NCBI GenBank assembly: GCA_050246595.1 | Contig: JBFWVT010000009.1 | Span: 36,944-100,943, forward strand | Length of the DNA stretch: 64,000 bases | Direction: 5' to 3' | DNA from: DATARH01 sp050246595 | Lineage (GTDB): Bacteria > Pseudomonadota > Alphaproteobacteria > ATCC43930 > CGMCC-115725 | Shown: in pieces, positions 33,920 through 43,013 of the stretch | How the letters are laid out: the number at the start of each line of letters is the position of its first letter | How positions within the stretch are numbered: position 1 is the stretch's first letter | Translations under genes and position numbers: made by a program | Notes under the pieces: model-generated | What the model saw: only the letters and a program-made list of their open reading frames with translations | Databases searched by the model: none | Told to the model about the DNA's origin: nothing

Positions 33920-36337
33920 ATGGTGCAGGTCAGCTACCCCGGCGTCTATATCGTCGAGAAGTCGAGCGGCGTCAAAACCATCACCGGTGTCGCCACATCG
34001 ATCGGCGCATTCTTCGGTCGTACTCAGAAAGGACCGATCAACAAACCCGTCCGCTGTTTGAGTTTCGCGGATTTTCTCCGCAACTTCGGAGCGGCCCATG
34101 CCGAGAGCGAGCTTGCGGCCAGCCTGCGGCTGTTTTTTCTGAACGGCGGCACGGATTGCTACGTCGTGCGGCTCGCCGGAGCAGGCTCACAGGCGGCGGG
34201 CATCGACCTCGAAAACCTGGCCGGGATCGTCGTCCTGCGCGCCACCGCAAAAGTCGCCGGGATCTGGGGCAACGGAGTGCGGCTCGAAGTCGGATACAAC
34301 ACGCCAAACCCCGGCGAGAGCTTCAACCTCACCGTGATACAGGAGGAAGGCGGCCAGCAGGTCGCGTCCGAGGCGCACCAGAACCTGGTCATGGACCCGG
34401 CGTCGCCGCGCTTCGCACCGAGCTTTGTTACGCAGAGTTCCGCGTTGATCCGCCTCGAACCCGCGGGCGGACTGAACCTCAATGCCGGCAGTTTTCCGGG
34501 CTTCTCCGAGGCACGGCGGCCGCTTGGAACCGATATCGGCGGGGTCCAGGGCACGCTCGACGATCTGATCGGGTTCGGCAACCCGAGCGGGGCCCGGCGG
34601 TTCGAGATCTCGGTCAACGGATCGGCCTATGTGACGGTCGATCTCTCGACGCTCGACGCGACCGCGTTCGCCGACATCGCCGCGCTCGAAACCGAGTTGA
34701 CCGACCGGGTCAACATGGCTCTCGCGGCGCTGGTTCCGGCGCAGACGGTCGATGTCGGCCTCGCCGATTCGGCCGAGGCGGGCGGCCAGCGCTTTCTGCG
34801 GATCACCGCCGCCAGCGGCGACACCGCCACGGTCCGCGTGCGCCGCGCGCCCTCGTCCGATATCGCCGCCGGGCTGATGCTCGGGGTCGATAATGGCGGC
34901 GTCGAGATGGCGCGGCGGAGCAATTTCCGCCCGGCGCCGACCGGCTCGCTCATCCGGCTGACGGACGATACGGGCGATCTCACCGCCCTGAACACGCTGG
35001 CCGGCATGGAGCAGGGAGATCTGACCGCCGTGACGATCGGCGGCGAGACGCCCGTCGCGCTCGACGCGGCGCCGAACAACATCCAGACCACCGATGCCGC
35101 CGACCCGTTCACCGCGGACGCCTTCCCGACCAGCCCGAACGGCAACAACGACGGCGTGCGCGAAAAGCTCAGGATCATCGCGCGGGCGATCACCAACGCT
35201 CCCGGCTCGCGCTACAGGGCCGAACTGCACGGTCATGACCTTGTCGTGCTGGCAAAGGACGGGACGTTCAACGAGCAGCCGAGCGCTATTGCCTTTACCG
35301 GCCCCGAGGCCGCCGCCGCGGGCGGCTTCGTCCAGCGCAATACCCGCCAGTACACGCTCGGCCCGAACGGCACGAGCCAGTTCGTTACGTTCAATGCGCC
35401 GACCCAGACCGGCGATGACGGCGGCGCGCCGGGATTTGTCGAGTATGTCGGCGATCCGGTGCAGAAGACGGGGTTCCACGCGCTCGATCCGGTGGACCTC
35501 GTCAATCTCTTTGTGCTGCCGGCCGACCGGGCGATGACCGACGCCGAGCGCCGGCAGATCTGGGGTCCGGCCAGCATATACGCCCGGTCGCGCCGCGCGT
35601 TTCTGCTGGTCGATTCTCCCGACGACTGGACCGACGCCGAGGGTCGCCCGGCGATCGTGCAGAACAGCGACGACGCCAACAATCTGCGGGCAACGGTGGT
35701 CAAGGATCATTCGGCGGTCTTTTACCCGAAAATCCTGTTCAACGATTCCGGTCTTGTCCGCACTGTCGGGTCGAGCGGCGCGATCGCCGGATTGATGGCG
35801 CGCATCGACGCGACCCGCGGTGTCTGGAAGGCCCCGGCCGGGACCGAGGCCGATATCCGCGGCATCGCCGGGCTCGCCACCAGGCTCACCGATCTTGAGA
35901 ACGGCGTGCTGAACAAGCTCGGCGTCAATTGCGCCCGCGCCTTCCCGGCCGGTTTTGTCAACTGGGGCGCGCGAACGCTCGACGGCTCGGACGACCTCGG
36001 CAGCGAGTGGAAATACATCCCGATCCGCCGGCTCGCGCTGATGATAGAGGAAAGTCTCTACCGCGGCACGCAATGGGTCGTGTTCGAGCCGAACGACGAG
36101 CCGCTCTGGGCCAAGATCCGTCTCAATGTCGGCGTTTTCATGAACGGGCTGTTCCGGCAGGGGGCGTTCCAGGGATCGACGCCGAGCGACGCCTATTTTG
36201 TCAAGTGCGACTCCGAGACCACAACGCAGGCCGACCGCAATCTCGGCATTGTCAATATCGAGGTCGGCTTTGCGCCGCTGAAGCCGGCCGAGTTCGTCGT
36301 CATCACCATCCAGCAGATCGCCGGCGACCTGATCTGA
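33920..36337 (+). CDS. eCIS contractile sheath protein
   Basis: 805 residues from the ATG at 33920, which has AGGGAG 6 nt upstream. The N-terminus YPGVYIVEKSSGVKTITGV and GAFFGRTQKGPINKPV, and the C-terminal WVVFEPNDEPLWAKIRLNV and FVKCDSETTTQADRNLGIVN, are signatures of phage-tail sheath proteins (Pvc2-4/Afp2-4, T4 gp18 class). The conserved sheath fold is split by a large beta-rich insertion at about residues 120-480. That makes it clearly larger than the 350-500 residues usual for PVC-type sheaths. It polymerises around the tube and contracts to drive it into the target. Only one sheath gene is present, where Afp and PVC have three. Confidence 0.95.
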   Translation: MVQVSYPGVYIVEKSSGVKTITGVATSIGAFFGRTQKGPINKPVRCLSFADFLRNFGAAHAESELAASLRLFFLNGGTDCYVVRLAGAGSQAAGIDLENLAGIVVLRATAKVAGIWGNGVRLEVGYNTPNPGESFNLTVIQEEGGQQVASEAHQNLVMDPASPRFAPSFVTQSSALIRLEPAGGLNLNAGSFPGFSEARRPLGTDIGGVQGTLDDLIGFGNPSGARRFEISVNGSAYVTVDLSTLDATAFADIAALETELTDRVNMALAALVPAQTVDVGLADSAEAGGQRFLRITAASGDTATVRVRRAPSSDIAAGLMLGVDNGGVEMARRSNFRPAPTGSLIRLTDDTGDLTALNTLAGMEQGDLTAVTIGGETPVALDAAPNNIQTTDAADPFTADAFPTSPNGNNDGVREKLRIIARAITNAPGSRYRAELHGHDLVVLAKDGTFNEQPSAIAFTGPEAAAAGGFVQRNTRQYTLGPNGTSQFVTFNAPTQTGDDGGAPGFVEYVGDPVQKTGFHALDPVDLVNLFVLPADRAMTDAERRQIWGPASIYARSRRAFLLVDSPDDWTDAEGRPAIVQNSDDANNLRATVVKDHSAVFYPKILFNDSGLVRTVGSSGAIAGLMARIDATRGVWKAPAGTEADIRGIAGLATRLTDLENGVLNKLGVNCARAFPAGFVNWGARTLDGSDDLGSEWKYIPIRRLALMIEESLYRGTQWVVFEPNDEPLWAKIRLNVGVFMNGLFRQGAFQGSTPSDAYFVKCDSETTTQADRNLGIVNIEVGFAPLKPAEFVVITIQQIAGDLI

Positions 36338-36356
36338 ACCGAGAGGGAGACCGAGG

Positions 36357-36881
36357 ATGCCGAACGGGTTCGTCGTCAACGCCCACCGGATCGATCCCTA
36401 CAAGAACTTCAAGTTCCGCCTGCTCTGGGACCAGCGCGTGGTGCTCGGAATCTCGAAGGTCGGGCCGCTCAAGCGCACCACCGAGGTCGTTACCCACCGC
36501 GACGGCGGCGATAACAGCCGCGACCACAAATCCCCCGGCCGCACCACCTACGAGGGGGTGACGATGGAGCGCGGGATCACCCATGATCCCGAATTCGAGG
36601 TCTGGGCCAACCTCGTGCACTCGCCGAACGGCGACCCCGGCATGGACCTCGTGAACTTCCGCAAGGACGTGACGCTGGAGTTCATGGACGAAAAGGGCCA
36701 TGTCGCGAAGCGGTATTTTCTCTACCGCTGCTGGGTCAGCGAGTACACCGCGCTGCCCGATCTCGACGCCAATGCCAATGCCGTGGCGATCGAGTCGCTC
36801 AAGCTCGAGCTTGAGCATTGGGAGCGCGACCAGGAAACCAAGGAGCCCGACGAGGCCGCGCCCGTCCCGGCGAGCGCGTGA
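36357..36881 (+). CDS. eCIS inner tube protein
   Basis: A 174-residue member of the T4 gp19-like/TIGR02241 tail-tube family (Pvc1/Pvc5). Family features are the start FVVNAHRIDPYKNFKFRLLW, GISKVGPLKRTTEVVTHRDGG, the TMERGITHDPEFEVWANLVH segment and the ending AIESLKLELEHWERD. It stacks into the hollow tube inside the sheath. It lies 19 nt after the sheath gene with GGGAG before the ATG. No second tube paralogue is found, so initiation of the tube must rely on the CIS tube protein at 42061. Confidence 0.94.
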   Translation: MPNGFVVNAHRIDPYKNFKFRLLWDQRVVLGISKVGPLKRTTEVVTHRDGGDNSRDHKSPGRTTYEGVTMERGITHDPEFEVWANLVHSPNGDPGMDLVNFRKDVTLEFMDEKGHVAKRYFLYRCWVSEYTALPDLDANANAVAIESLKLELEHWERDQETKEPDEAAPVPASA

Positions 36882-36907
36882 TTGCGCGCTGAGAAGCAGG
36901 CGGCGCC

Positions 36908-37708
36908 ATGCCGACACGTCCCGATCTGGCCATTGTCCCGGGCTACCGGACCGGCGGCGCCCCGCTCGGCTGGCGCGGGTTCTGGCGGGCGGGCGATCTT
37001 GACATCGACTTTGGAGCGGCGGACCGGCCGGCGCTCGTCACGGCGATCCTGGCCTGCTGCGCCGAGCCGCCGGTCGCGGACGAGGAGGAGATCTGGCAGC
37101 TGACGCTTGCCGCCCGGATCGGCGGTCTCCTCGCGATCGAGGCGACGACATCCGGAGCGGAGCTGCTGAGCCTGGCCTTGCGCTGCCCGCACATCGATTG
37201 CCGCGAGTCGATGGAAGCGGCGCTGCCGATGCAGGAGCTTATCGCGCTGGCTCGGGAGGCCGAGGCGACGGCCGAGACGCAGATCGGACCCGGTCGCGGC
37301 GAGGGCGTGCGCTTGCGCCGGCCCCGCGGCACCGATCAGCGGGTCTGGCGGCGCCGTGTTTATGCGGATGCGGCGATGGCGGAAACAGCGATTCTCGATT
37401 CCCTGGTCAGCGCCGGAACGCTGGCGCCCGACGACCGGGCGCACGCCGCGGCGGCGCTTGCGGTGTTCGACCCGCTCTCGTGCTTCGAGATAGACACGAC
37501 CTGCCCCGCCTGCTCGCGGCAGGCGGATATACCAGTGGATCTGGAGGCCGTGCTGCTCGGGGTACTGGCGCGGTCGCAACGGCAGATGCTTTCCGAGGTC
37601 GATCGCCTTGCCCGCCGCTATGGTTGGAGCGAGGCGGCGATCCTGGCGATCCCGGCTTGGCGGCGACGGCGCTATCTCGCGCTCGATGGCGACGGATGGC
37701 CGGAATGA
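36908..37708 (+). CDS. eCIS baseplate/assembly protein (T4 gp26/Pvc6-like C-terminus, tentative)
   Basis: 266 residues. The N-terminus (GYRTGGAPLGWRGFWRAGD) is not assigned. The middle holds a Cys pair, DTTCPACSRQADIPVD, which could bind zinc. The C-terminal segment SEVDRLARRYGWSEAAILAI followed by PAWRRRRYL resembles the short motif of small eCIS/phage baseplate proteins (LyxEVxxLAyhyhWsexEIlaLpxxxRRRyL). The assignment is inferred from that motif and from its place right after the tube. It lies 26 nt downstream of the tube gene and overlaps the next gene by ATGA. Confidence 0.6.
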   Translation: MPTRPDLAIVPGYRTGGAPLGWRGFWRAGDLDIDFGAADRPALVTAILACCAEPPVADEEEIWQLTLAARIGGLLAIEATTSGAELLSLALRCPHIDCRESMEAALPMQELIALAREAEATAETQIGPGRGEGVRLRRPRGTDQRVWRRRVYADAAMAETAILDSLVSAGTLAPDDRAHAAAALAVFDPLSCFEIDTTCPACSRQADIPVDLEAVLLGVLARSQRQMLSEVDRLARRYGWSEAAILAIPAWRRRRYLALDGDGWPE

Positions 37709-38580
37709 ACTACCTCGCGCGCCTCGTCCGCCAGAGCGGGTTGCGGATCGCGACGCCGCTGTCCCCGCCGGCCGGCGAAATCGGCGCCCCGCCGGAGCCG
37801 TCCAACCCCGCTTCCGGCATCGAGGAGATCACTCTCGAACTCCCCGCCGCCCCTCCCCTCGCGGTGCCGGCGCCCGCCGTGCCGCCCTTCCCGCCCGAGC
37901 CGACAATATCGGTGCATGAGACGCACCGGACAGCCGAACCGCCCGCCTTGCCGCAGCCGCGCCCGCTTATATCGCAACCCGCGGAGCCGCCGCCGCGGCC
38001 CATCCTTACGGAAACAGCACGGCCCGACCGGCCGCGCCGCAACCCGCCGGAGGAGACGATTCCGGCGACAGCCGTCGATGCGACCCGCCCGGCCGCAGCG
38101 GACCACAACACGGAGCGGCATTATACGCTTCGCGAAGTGGTCGAGTGGGTCGTCCATCACGATCGTCCACCCGAGACCCGCGCCGAGCAGACCGGCGCCC
38201 CCGCGACGGCGACGGCGCCGATCGAGCCGCCCGGCATCCAGACCCAACCGGAGGCGGCGGGGGAGCCGCCGGCCCGCCGGATCGGTGCGCGCGAGCCGCC
38301 GATCAGACCCGAGCCGCCACCGGTCGGGTTGCGCACCGCGCCGGAATTGGAGACGGCGTCACCGCGATCGCGCGAGGCCCGGCAGGAGCCGCCTTCCCGG
38401 CCGCTGGTCGAGGAGCGCGTCGATATTCTGATCGGCACCATCAACGTGACCGTCGAGGCCCCGCCGGCCGCACCGCAGACCGTTGCCGCCCCGGCGGCAC
38501 CGCCCCCGGCACCGCCGCCGCAGCGCCGTGCGCCGGCGCCGTCGTCCAGCCGGTTGCGTCGCCGCTTTCTCCAGCCGTGA
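37705..38580 (+). CDS. Proline-rich eCIS-associated protein
   Basis: 291 residues from the ATG at 37705, overlapping the previous stop. Conserved-looking ends (MNYLARLVRQSGLRI at the start; VEERVDILIGTINVTVEAPP and SSRLRRRFLQP at the end) flank a disordered middle very rich in Pro, Ala, Glu and Arg. A short ordered piece, HYTLREVVEWVVHHDRPPE, lies near residue 135. The IGxIxVxxxxPP element near the C-terminus recurs in small disordered proteins of eCIS loci. The function is unknown; a chaperone or linker role in tail assembly is a guess. Confidence 0.65.
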   Translation: MNYLARLVRQSGLRIATPLSPPAGEIGAPPEPSNPASGIEEITLELPAAPPLAVPAPAVPPFPPEPTISVHETHRTAEPPALPQPRPLISQPAEPPPRPILTETARPDRPRRNPPEETIPATAVDATRPAAADHNTERHYTLREVVEWVVHHDRPPETRAEQTGAPATATAPIEPPGIQTQPEAAGEPPARRIGAREPPIRPEPPPVGLRTAPELETASPRSREARQEPPSRPLVEERVDILIGTINVTVEAPPAAPQTVAAPAAPPPAPPPQRRAPAPSSSRLRRRFLQP

Positions 38581-38590
38581 GATTACGACG

Positions 38591-39769
38591 ATGGCGCGGA
38601 TCGACTCGCAGCGGGCAATCGGGGCGGTAACAATGCTGCTCCGGGATTACCTGGTGCGGCGCGGTCATACCGTCTCGGTCGGCAAGCCGGAGCGCGCCAG
38701 CCAGAGCGACACCTCGGCCAAGCTGAACCTGTTTCTCTACGAAACCGCCTTTGATGCGAGCCTGCGCAATGTCGGTCTGGACGATACGGGTCCGCCGCCG
38801 CTCTGGCTGGTGCTCCGCTACCTGCTGACCGCTTTCGACGGCGAGGAGCAGAGCGACAGCCCGGAGGCGCACGAGCTTCTGGGACAGGGTCTTGTCGCGC
38901 TGCACGAACTCAACTTCCTGGGTCTCGACACGGCGGTGGACACGCAAGTCCAGCTCGCCCTCGCGCACAATCCCGAACCGCTCAAGATCACCTTCGAGGA
39001 GAGTTCGCCCGATCTGCTCTCGAAGCTGATGCAGGGCGCGGAGGAGACCTATCGGCTCTCGGCAGCCGTCCAGGTTCGGCCGGTTCTGCTCCTGCCCTCG
39101 GAACCTGCGGACTACCCGCTGCTGGTCGGTGTTGACTACACGACCGCCCCGCCGACCGAGATCGGCCTCGAAGGACGCGGCTTCTCCGTCGTCCCGTCAC
39201 TGGGGGCGCGGCTCGAGCGTGTCGAACCGGGCGTCTTCGAGCCGGGCCAGGAGATAACCCTCTACGGCGCCGATCTGCATCTCGGCGGGTTGGAGGCGGT
39301 GCTCGGGGACGAGGTCCTGCGGACCACCGGTCAGCGGCCGGACCGGATGACGGTCGAGGTCGAGGCGCTGGAGCCGGGTCCGGGCGGCGCCGGGCGCATT
39401 GCCTCGGGTCTCGGACCTTCAGCGGGAGAGCTGCCGATCCGCCTGCGACAGCCGCGGCAGGGCGGCAGGTTCCGCTCGTCGAACCTTATCGTCGGGCGCC
39501 TGCGTCCGGTGTTGACCGCCGCCGCGATGAACGGCGCGGTGCTGCAACTCGACGGCCTGCTGCTCGGCGGCGCGGCGGACGACGTGGTGGTCGCGATGCA
39601 CCGCGACGGCAGCACCGTCGCCGCCTTTGACGTGGTGACGACCCAGACCGATCAGACCCATCTCGATGTGCCCGGCGTGGGCGATGCGCTCGATCCCGGC
39701 GCCTATCTCGTGATCCTGCGGGTCAACGGTCAGCAGGCGCGGATGAGCCCGACCGTGGTGCTGCCGTGA
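38591..39769 (+). CDS. DUF4255 protein, tail terminator/cap (Pvc16-like)
   Basis: 392 residues from the ATG at 38591. The DUF4255 domain fills the first 190 residues (AIGAVTMLLRDYLVRRGHTV, SAKLNLFLYETAFDASLRN, LWLVLRYLLTAFDGEEQSD). It is followed by Ig-like/IPT-type beta domains (VEPGVFEPGQEITLYGADLH; SSNLIVGRLRPVLTAAAMNG). In PVC and Afp the equivalent protein caps the distal end of tube and sheath. The extra beta domains make it longer than a minimal cap. It lies just before the ATPase gene, as in other eCIS loci. Confidence 0.85.
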   Translation: MARIDSQRAIGAVTMLLRDYLVRRGHTVSVGKPERASQSDTSAKLNLFLYETAFDASLRNVGLDDTGPPPLWLVLRYLLTAFDGEEQSDSPEAHELLGQGLVALHELNFLGLDTAVDTQVQLALAHNPEPLKITFEESSPDLLSKLMQGAEETYRLSAAVQVRPVLLLPSEPADYPLLVGVDYTTAPPTEIGLEGRGFSVVPSLGARLERVEPGVFEPGQEITLYGADLHLGGLEAVLGDEVLRTTGQRPDRMTVEVEALEPGPGGAGRIASGLGPSAGELPIRLRQPRQGGRFRSSNLIVGRLRPVLTAAAMNGAVLQLDGLLLGGAADDVVVAMHRDGSTVAAFDVVTTQTDQTHLDVPGVGDALDPGAYLVILRVNGQQARMSPTVVLP

Positions 39770-41865
39770 CCATCGCGGCGAGGACAACAAAGTCGCCGCT
39801 CGGCTTTCAGCCGGGTCTCTCGGTCGCCGATCCGGTGGCGTCGCACTGGCTGAGCCAGGCGACATTCCGATTGCGCCGCGAGATCGCCTGGCTGTGGCAC
39901 CAGCGCGGGACGAGCGGCGGCAGCGCGCCGGCCGGCGCGCTGCCGCCGCCCATTGATACGCTCTCGGATGCGCTCGATCTTGCGCGCTGCGACTCCGACC
40001 GGCAGGCGTTCTTCGCCGGGGACACCACCGCCGCATGGCTCGGCGACCGGATTGCGCTGCCCGAACCGGCAACCGCCCGAGCCAGGCCGGGGTCTTTCGC
40101 CGGGGTTGCGGAGAAATTGCGGCTCCGGCCGGTGGACCGGCTGGCGCTGGCTCTGGCGCTCGGCGACGTGCTCGACAGCGCCCGCGGCCCGGTGATCGCC
40201 GCCTGCCTGAACGACCCCGGCGCGACACAGCCGACGTTGGCATTGCTGCAGCGGTTGTGGGACGCGCCGCACGAGGTATTGGACCTGCTCGATACGGCGC
40301 ACCCGCTCTCGGCAACGGGTCTTCTCGACCCGGCGCCGGTTCACTGGCACAGCCCGCTGCAGGTGGCGCCGATGGTTGCACGGCAGCTTCTGTTCCCCGA
40401 GGCGGCGCTGCCGGGCGTTCTGAAACCGGTCGCGGCGCCCGCCGGCAACGATAACGACAAGACGCTCGAACTTCCCGTCGCCCGGCTGAAAACCCGCGCC
40501 GCCGACCGGGCGAGCCTTGTACCCGTTATCGGCCCGCCGGGCGCTCCGCGGGCCGCAACGGCGGCACGGATAGCGCGGGGCATCGGGCTGCCGCTGTTGC
40601 AGGTGTCGAGCGGTGCCGCCGAGGGGGCGGCGCTCGGTCCGTTGCTGGTGATGACGTGGCTCCGGGGCGCGGCATTGTTTCTGCCGTTCGCGGCAATCGC
40701 GGGAAAGGACGGCCCGCCCGCCCATCTCTTCCGGCTGCCGCTGGTGATATTCGTCGGGATGGAGGAGACCGATGCGGTCTCGCATTTGCCGCCGCAGGTG
40801 ACGCTGGCGCGGGTTCGGCTCGAACCCATAGCCTACGCCGAACGGCTCGCACGCTGGCGGCGCGAGCTGCCCGAAATCTGGTCCGGCCCGACCGGCCGGC
40901 AGGCTCTGACCGAGTGCGCCCGCCGCTTCCGCCAAGAGGGCGAGACGATCGCGCACATCGCGGCTGCGCTCCGGGCCCTCCCGCACCCGCCGGCGCCGCG
41001 CGACCTCTACACCGCTTGCCGCGCCGATCTCGACCTCGGCGATCTGGCGCAGCCGGTCGATCCCCGGTTCGATCTTGAAGAGCTGATGCTGCCGCCACAA
41101 CAGGCCGGACAAATCGGGCAGCTCGTGACCGCGGCGGGTGCGCTGACCCGGGTGCATCACGATTGGGGCATGGCGCGCGCCTGGAACGAGAGCGGTCTCT
41201 CCGTCCTCTTCTCCGGCCCCCCGGGGACGGGCAAGACCATGGCGGCCGAGGCGATATCGCGCGCGCTCGAAATGCCGATCTATCGCATCGACCTGAGCCA
41301 GGTCGTCAACAAGTATATCGGGGAGACCGAGAAGAACCTGCGCCGGCTGTTCGACGCGGCCGACGCGGCCGATGTCATCCTGTTTTTTGACGAAGCCGAC
41401 TCGCTGTTCGGCAAGCGCACCGAGGTCAAGGACGCACACGACCGCTACGCCAATCTGGAAGTCAGCTATCTGCTCGAACGGATGGAGCGGTTCAAGGGGA
41501 TGGCGATCCTGGCTTCGAACCGCAAAAAGGACCTCGACGAGGCGTTCAAGCGCCGCCTCCGCTACATTGTCCATTTTCCGCTGCCCGGCCCCGAGGAGCG
41601 GCTCCGGATCTGGCGCGCCGTGCTGCCGAAGGGTGCGGACTGCTCCGGGCTCGATCTCGATTTTCTGGCCGAGCGCATCCCGCTTGCCGGCGGGCACATC
41701 CGCTCGATCGTGTTCAACGCCTGCCTGCAAAGCGTCCGCGACGATGCGGCGCCGCTTCTCGTCATGTCCGCCGTCGTGCGCGCGGTGAAGGATGAGTTCG
41801 ACAAGCTCGGCCGCGCCGTAAGCCTCGACCAGTTCGGCCGCTACGCCGAGTATCTCAGGGAGTGA
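39766..41865 (+). CDS. AAA+ ATPase (Pvc15-like)
   Basis: 699 residues from a GTG overlapping the previous stop. The first 430 residues form a divergent N-terminal half, including a degenerate nucleotide-binding-like stretch (LVPVIGPPGAPRAATAARIA). The C-terminal AAA+ domain has Walker A FSGPPGTGKTMAAE at about residue 485, Walker B DVILFFDEADSLFGKR, sensor and Arg residues in ASNRKKDLDEAFKRRLRYIV, and a lid domain. Every eCIS has one such ATPase; it is required for assembly or cargo loading, not for contraction. Confidence 0.94.
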   Translation: MTIAARTTKSPLGFQPGLSVADPVASHWLSQATFRLRREIAWLWHQRGTSGGSAPAGALPPPIDTLSDALDLARCDSDRQAFFAGDTTAAWLGDRIALPEPATARARPGSFAGVAEKLRLRPVDRLALALALGDVLDSARGPVIAACLNDPGATQPTLALLQRLWDAPHEVLDLLDTAHPLSATGLLDPAPVHWHSPLQVAPMVARQLLFPEAALPGVLKPVAAPAGNDNDKTLELPVARLKTRAADRASLVPVIGPPGAPRAATAARIARGIGLPLLQVSSGAAEGAALGPLLVMTWLRGAALFLPFAAIAGKDGPPAHLFRLPLVIFVGMEETDAVSHLPPQVTLARVRLEPIAYAERLARWRRELPEIWSGPTGRQALTECARRFRQEGETIAHIAAALRALPHPPAPRDLYTACRADLDLGDLAQPVDPRFDLEELMLPPQQAGQIGQLVTAAGALTRVHHDWGMARAWNESGLSVLFSGPPGTGKTMAAEAISRALEMPIYRIDLSQVVNKYIGETEKNLRRLFDAADAADVILFFDEADSLFGKRTEVKDAHDRYANLEVSYLLERMERFKGMAILASNRKKDLDEAFKRRLRYIVHFPLPGPEERLRIWRAVLPKGADCSGLDLDFLAERIPLAGGHIRSIVFNACLQSVRDDAAPLLVMSAVVRAVKDEFDKLGRAVSLDQFGRYAEYLRE

Positions 41866-41867
41866 GC

Positions 41868-42059
41868 ATGCGCATGAGGCTCGATGCGCTGAATGTCACG
41901 CTGAAGGGCTATTCGCGCGAGGACGTCCTGCGGCTGACGCGCGAGTTGCCCGACGCGATCGCACGGCAGATGGCGCGGCGCGATCCGGCTCCGGAACGGC
42001 TGGCCGATCGGGTGGCGCGGCAGGTGGCGGACCGGCTCCTGGGGCGGCGGGAGGATTGA
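41868..42059 (+). CDS. Small helical eCIS protein
   Basis: 63 residues from the ATG at 41868 (a GTG six nt earlier is possible). Sequence outline: LDALNVTLKGYSREDVLRLT followed by RELPDAIARQMARRD and a basic helical tail ending LLGRRED. No domain is known to me; short proteins of this shape recur between the ATPase and tube-initiator genes in eCIS loci. Two nt separate it from the ATPase gene and one nt from the next gene. Probably a structural or assembly factor. Confidence 0.6.
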   Translation: MRMRLDALNVTLKGYSREDVLRLTRELPDAIARQMARRDPAPERLADRVARQVADRLLGRRED

Positions 42060-42060
42060 C

Positions 42061-42735
42061 ATGCCGTTCCTGATGCGCGGCGCCCTGATCGAATACGGCA
42101 CCGACCTGATCGGGCCGATCCCCAATGTGGTGATCTTCCAGTTCAACCCGGAGGCGCTGAACCGCAGCTTTGTCGTGCCGCAGCGGCCGCAGGCGGCGAA
42201 TGACCGCGAGCAGAGCCAGGCGGGAGAGACGGTCTACGAGAGGATCTCGCTCAAGGCGCATTTTTCGGCGGCCGACGCGCTTGAGAAGGACAAGGTCCTC
42301 GCCCGCACCTTTGGCATCGGCCCGCAACTCGCCGCGCTCGAAAAGATGGTGCTGCCGGGAGGCAAGATTGCAGGCCTGATCGGCGCGGCGGTCGACGCCA
42401 TCGGCGACGCGCTGGGTCTCGGCGGCGGCGAGGAGCCTCCGACTCAGCCCATCCCGCGGCAGTCCTTCCCGCGCATCCTCTTCATCTGGGGTTTGACCCG
42501 CGTGCATCCGGTGCGGATCGACTCGATGCAGATCAACGAACTCGAATACGACAACCTGCTGAACCCGGTCCGTGCCGAGGTCGATCTCGAGATCTCGGTC
42601 ATCAAGGTCGACGCCTGCTCGAACGACTGGCTGGCCAGGGGCGCGCAGGAGTTCACCGAAATCGCGAAGGAGGCGCAGGCCATAGCCAATCTCGCCAATA
42701 CCGCCGAACAGGTGGTCGAGCTGATCCCGATCTGA
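42061..42735 (+). CDS. CIS tube/tube-initiator protein (Pvc7-like)
   Basis: 224 residues. It resembles the contractile-injection-system tube family, T4 gp53/54-like. Features are VVIFQFNPEALNRSFVVPQR near the N-terminus, YERISLKAHFSAADALEKD, and the C-terminal FPRILFIWGLTRVHPVRIDS followed by INELEYDNLLNPVRAEVDLE. Proteins of this family link baseplate hub to tube. It is followed after 8 nt by the LysM protein gene, the usual order. Confidence 0.85.
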   Translation: MPFLMRGALIEYGTDLIGPIPNVVIFQFNPEALNRSFVVPQRPQAANDREQSQAGETVYERISLKAHFSAADALEKDKVLARTFGIGPQLAALEKMVLPGGKIAGLIGAAVDAIGDALGLGGGEEPPTQPIPRQSFPRILFIWGLTRVHPVRIDSMQINELEYDNLLNPVRAEVDLEISVIKVDACSNDWLARGAQEFTEIAKEAQAIANLANTAEQVVELIPI

Positions 42736-42743
42736 GGTCCGTC

Positions 42744-43013
42744 ATGTTTCTCGAGAGATCCCGCTACGCCAAGACCCCGGTCGACGAGGTCGAGATCGCC
42801 GGGCGCAAGGTCGCGGCGATCCGTCTTCGCCGCCTGCCCTCGCCGCCCGCCGACCCCTATGTCGTGCGCCAAGGCGACAGGCTCGACCTCATCGCGCAGC
42901 GCCAGTTTGGCGACGGCACCCGGTTCTGGCACATCGCCGACGCAAACTCCGCTCTTGAGGCAAGGACGCTCGTCGCGCGGGTGCTCGGCATCCTCAACCT
43001 GCCGAAATCGTGA
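42744..43013 (+). CDS. LysM-domain tail protein (gpX/Pvc-type)
   Basis: 89 residues. A LysM-like module occupies the C-terminal half (PYVVRQGDRLDLIAQRQFGD followed by GTRFWHIADAN). Phage P2 gpX and eCIS equivalents carry this module and connect the hub to tube or baseplate wedge. The stop overlaps the start of the hub gene. Its shortness and position make the call firm despite low sequence detail. Confidence 0.88.
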   Translation: MFLERSRYAKTPVDEVEIAGRKVAAIRLRRLPSPPADPYVVRQGDRLDLIAQRQFGDGTRFWHIADANSALEARTLVARVLGILNLPKS

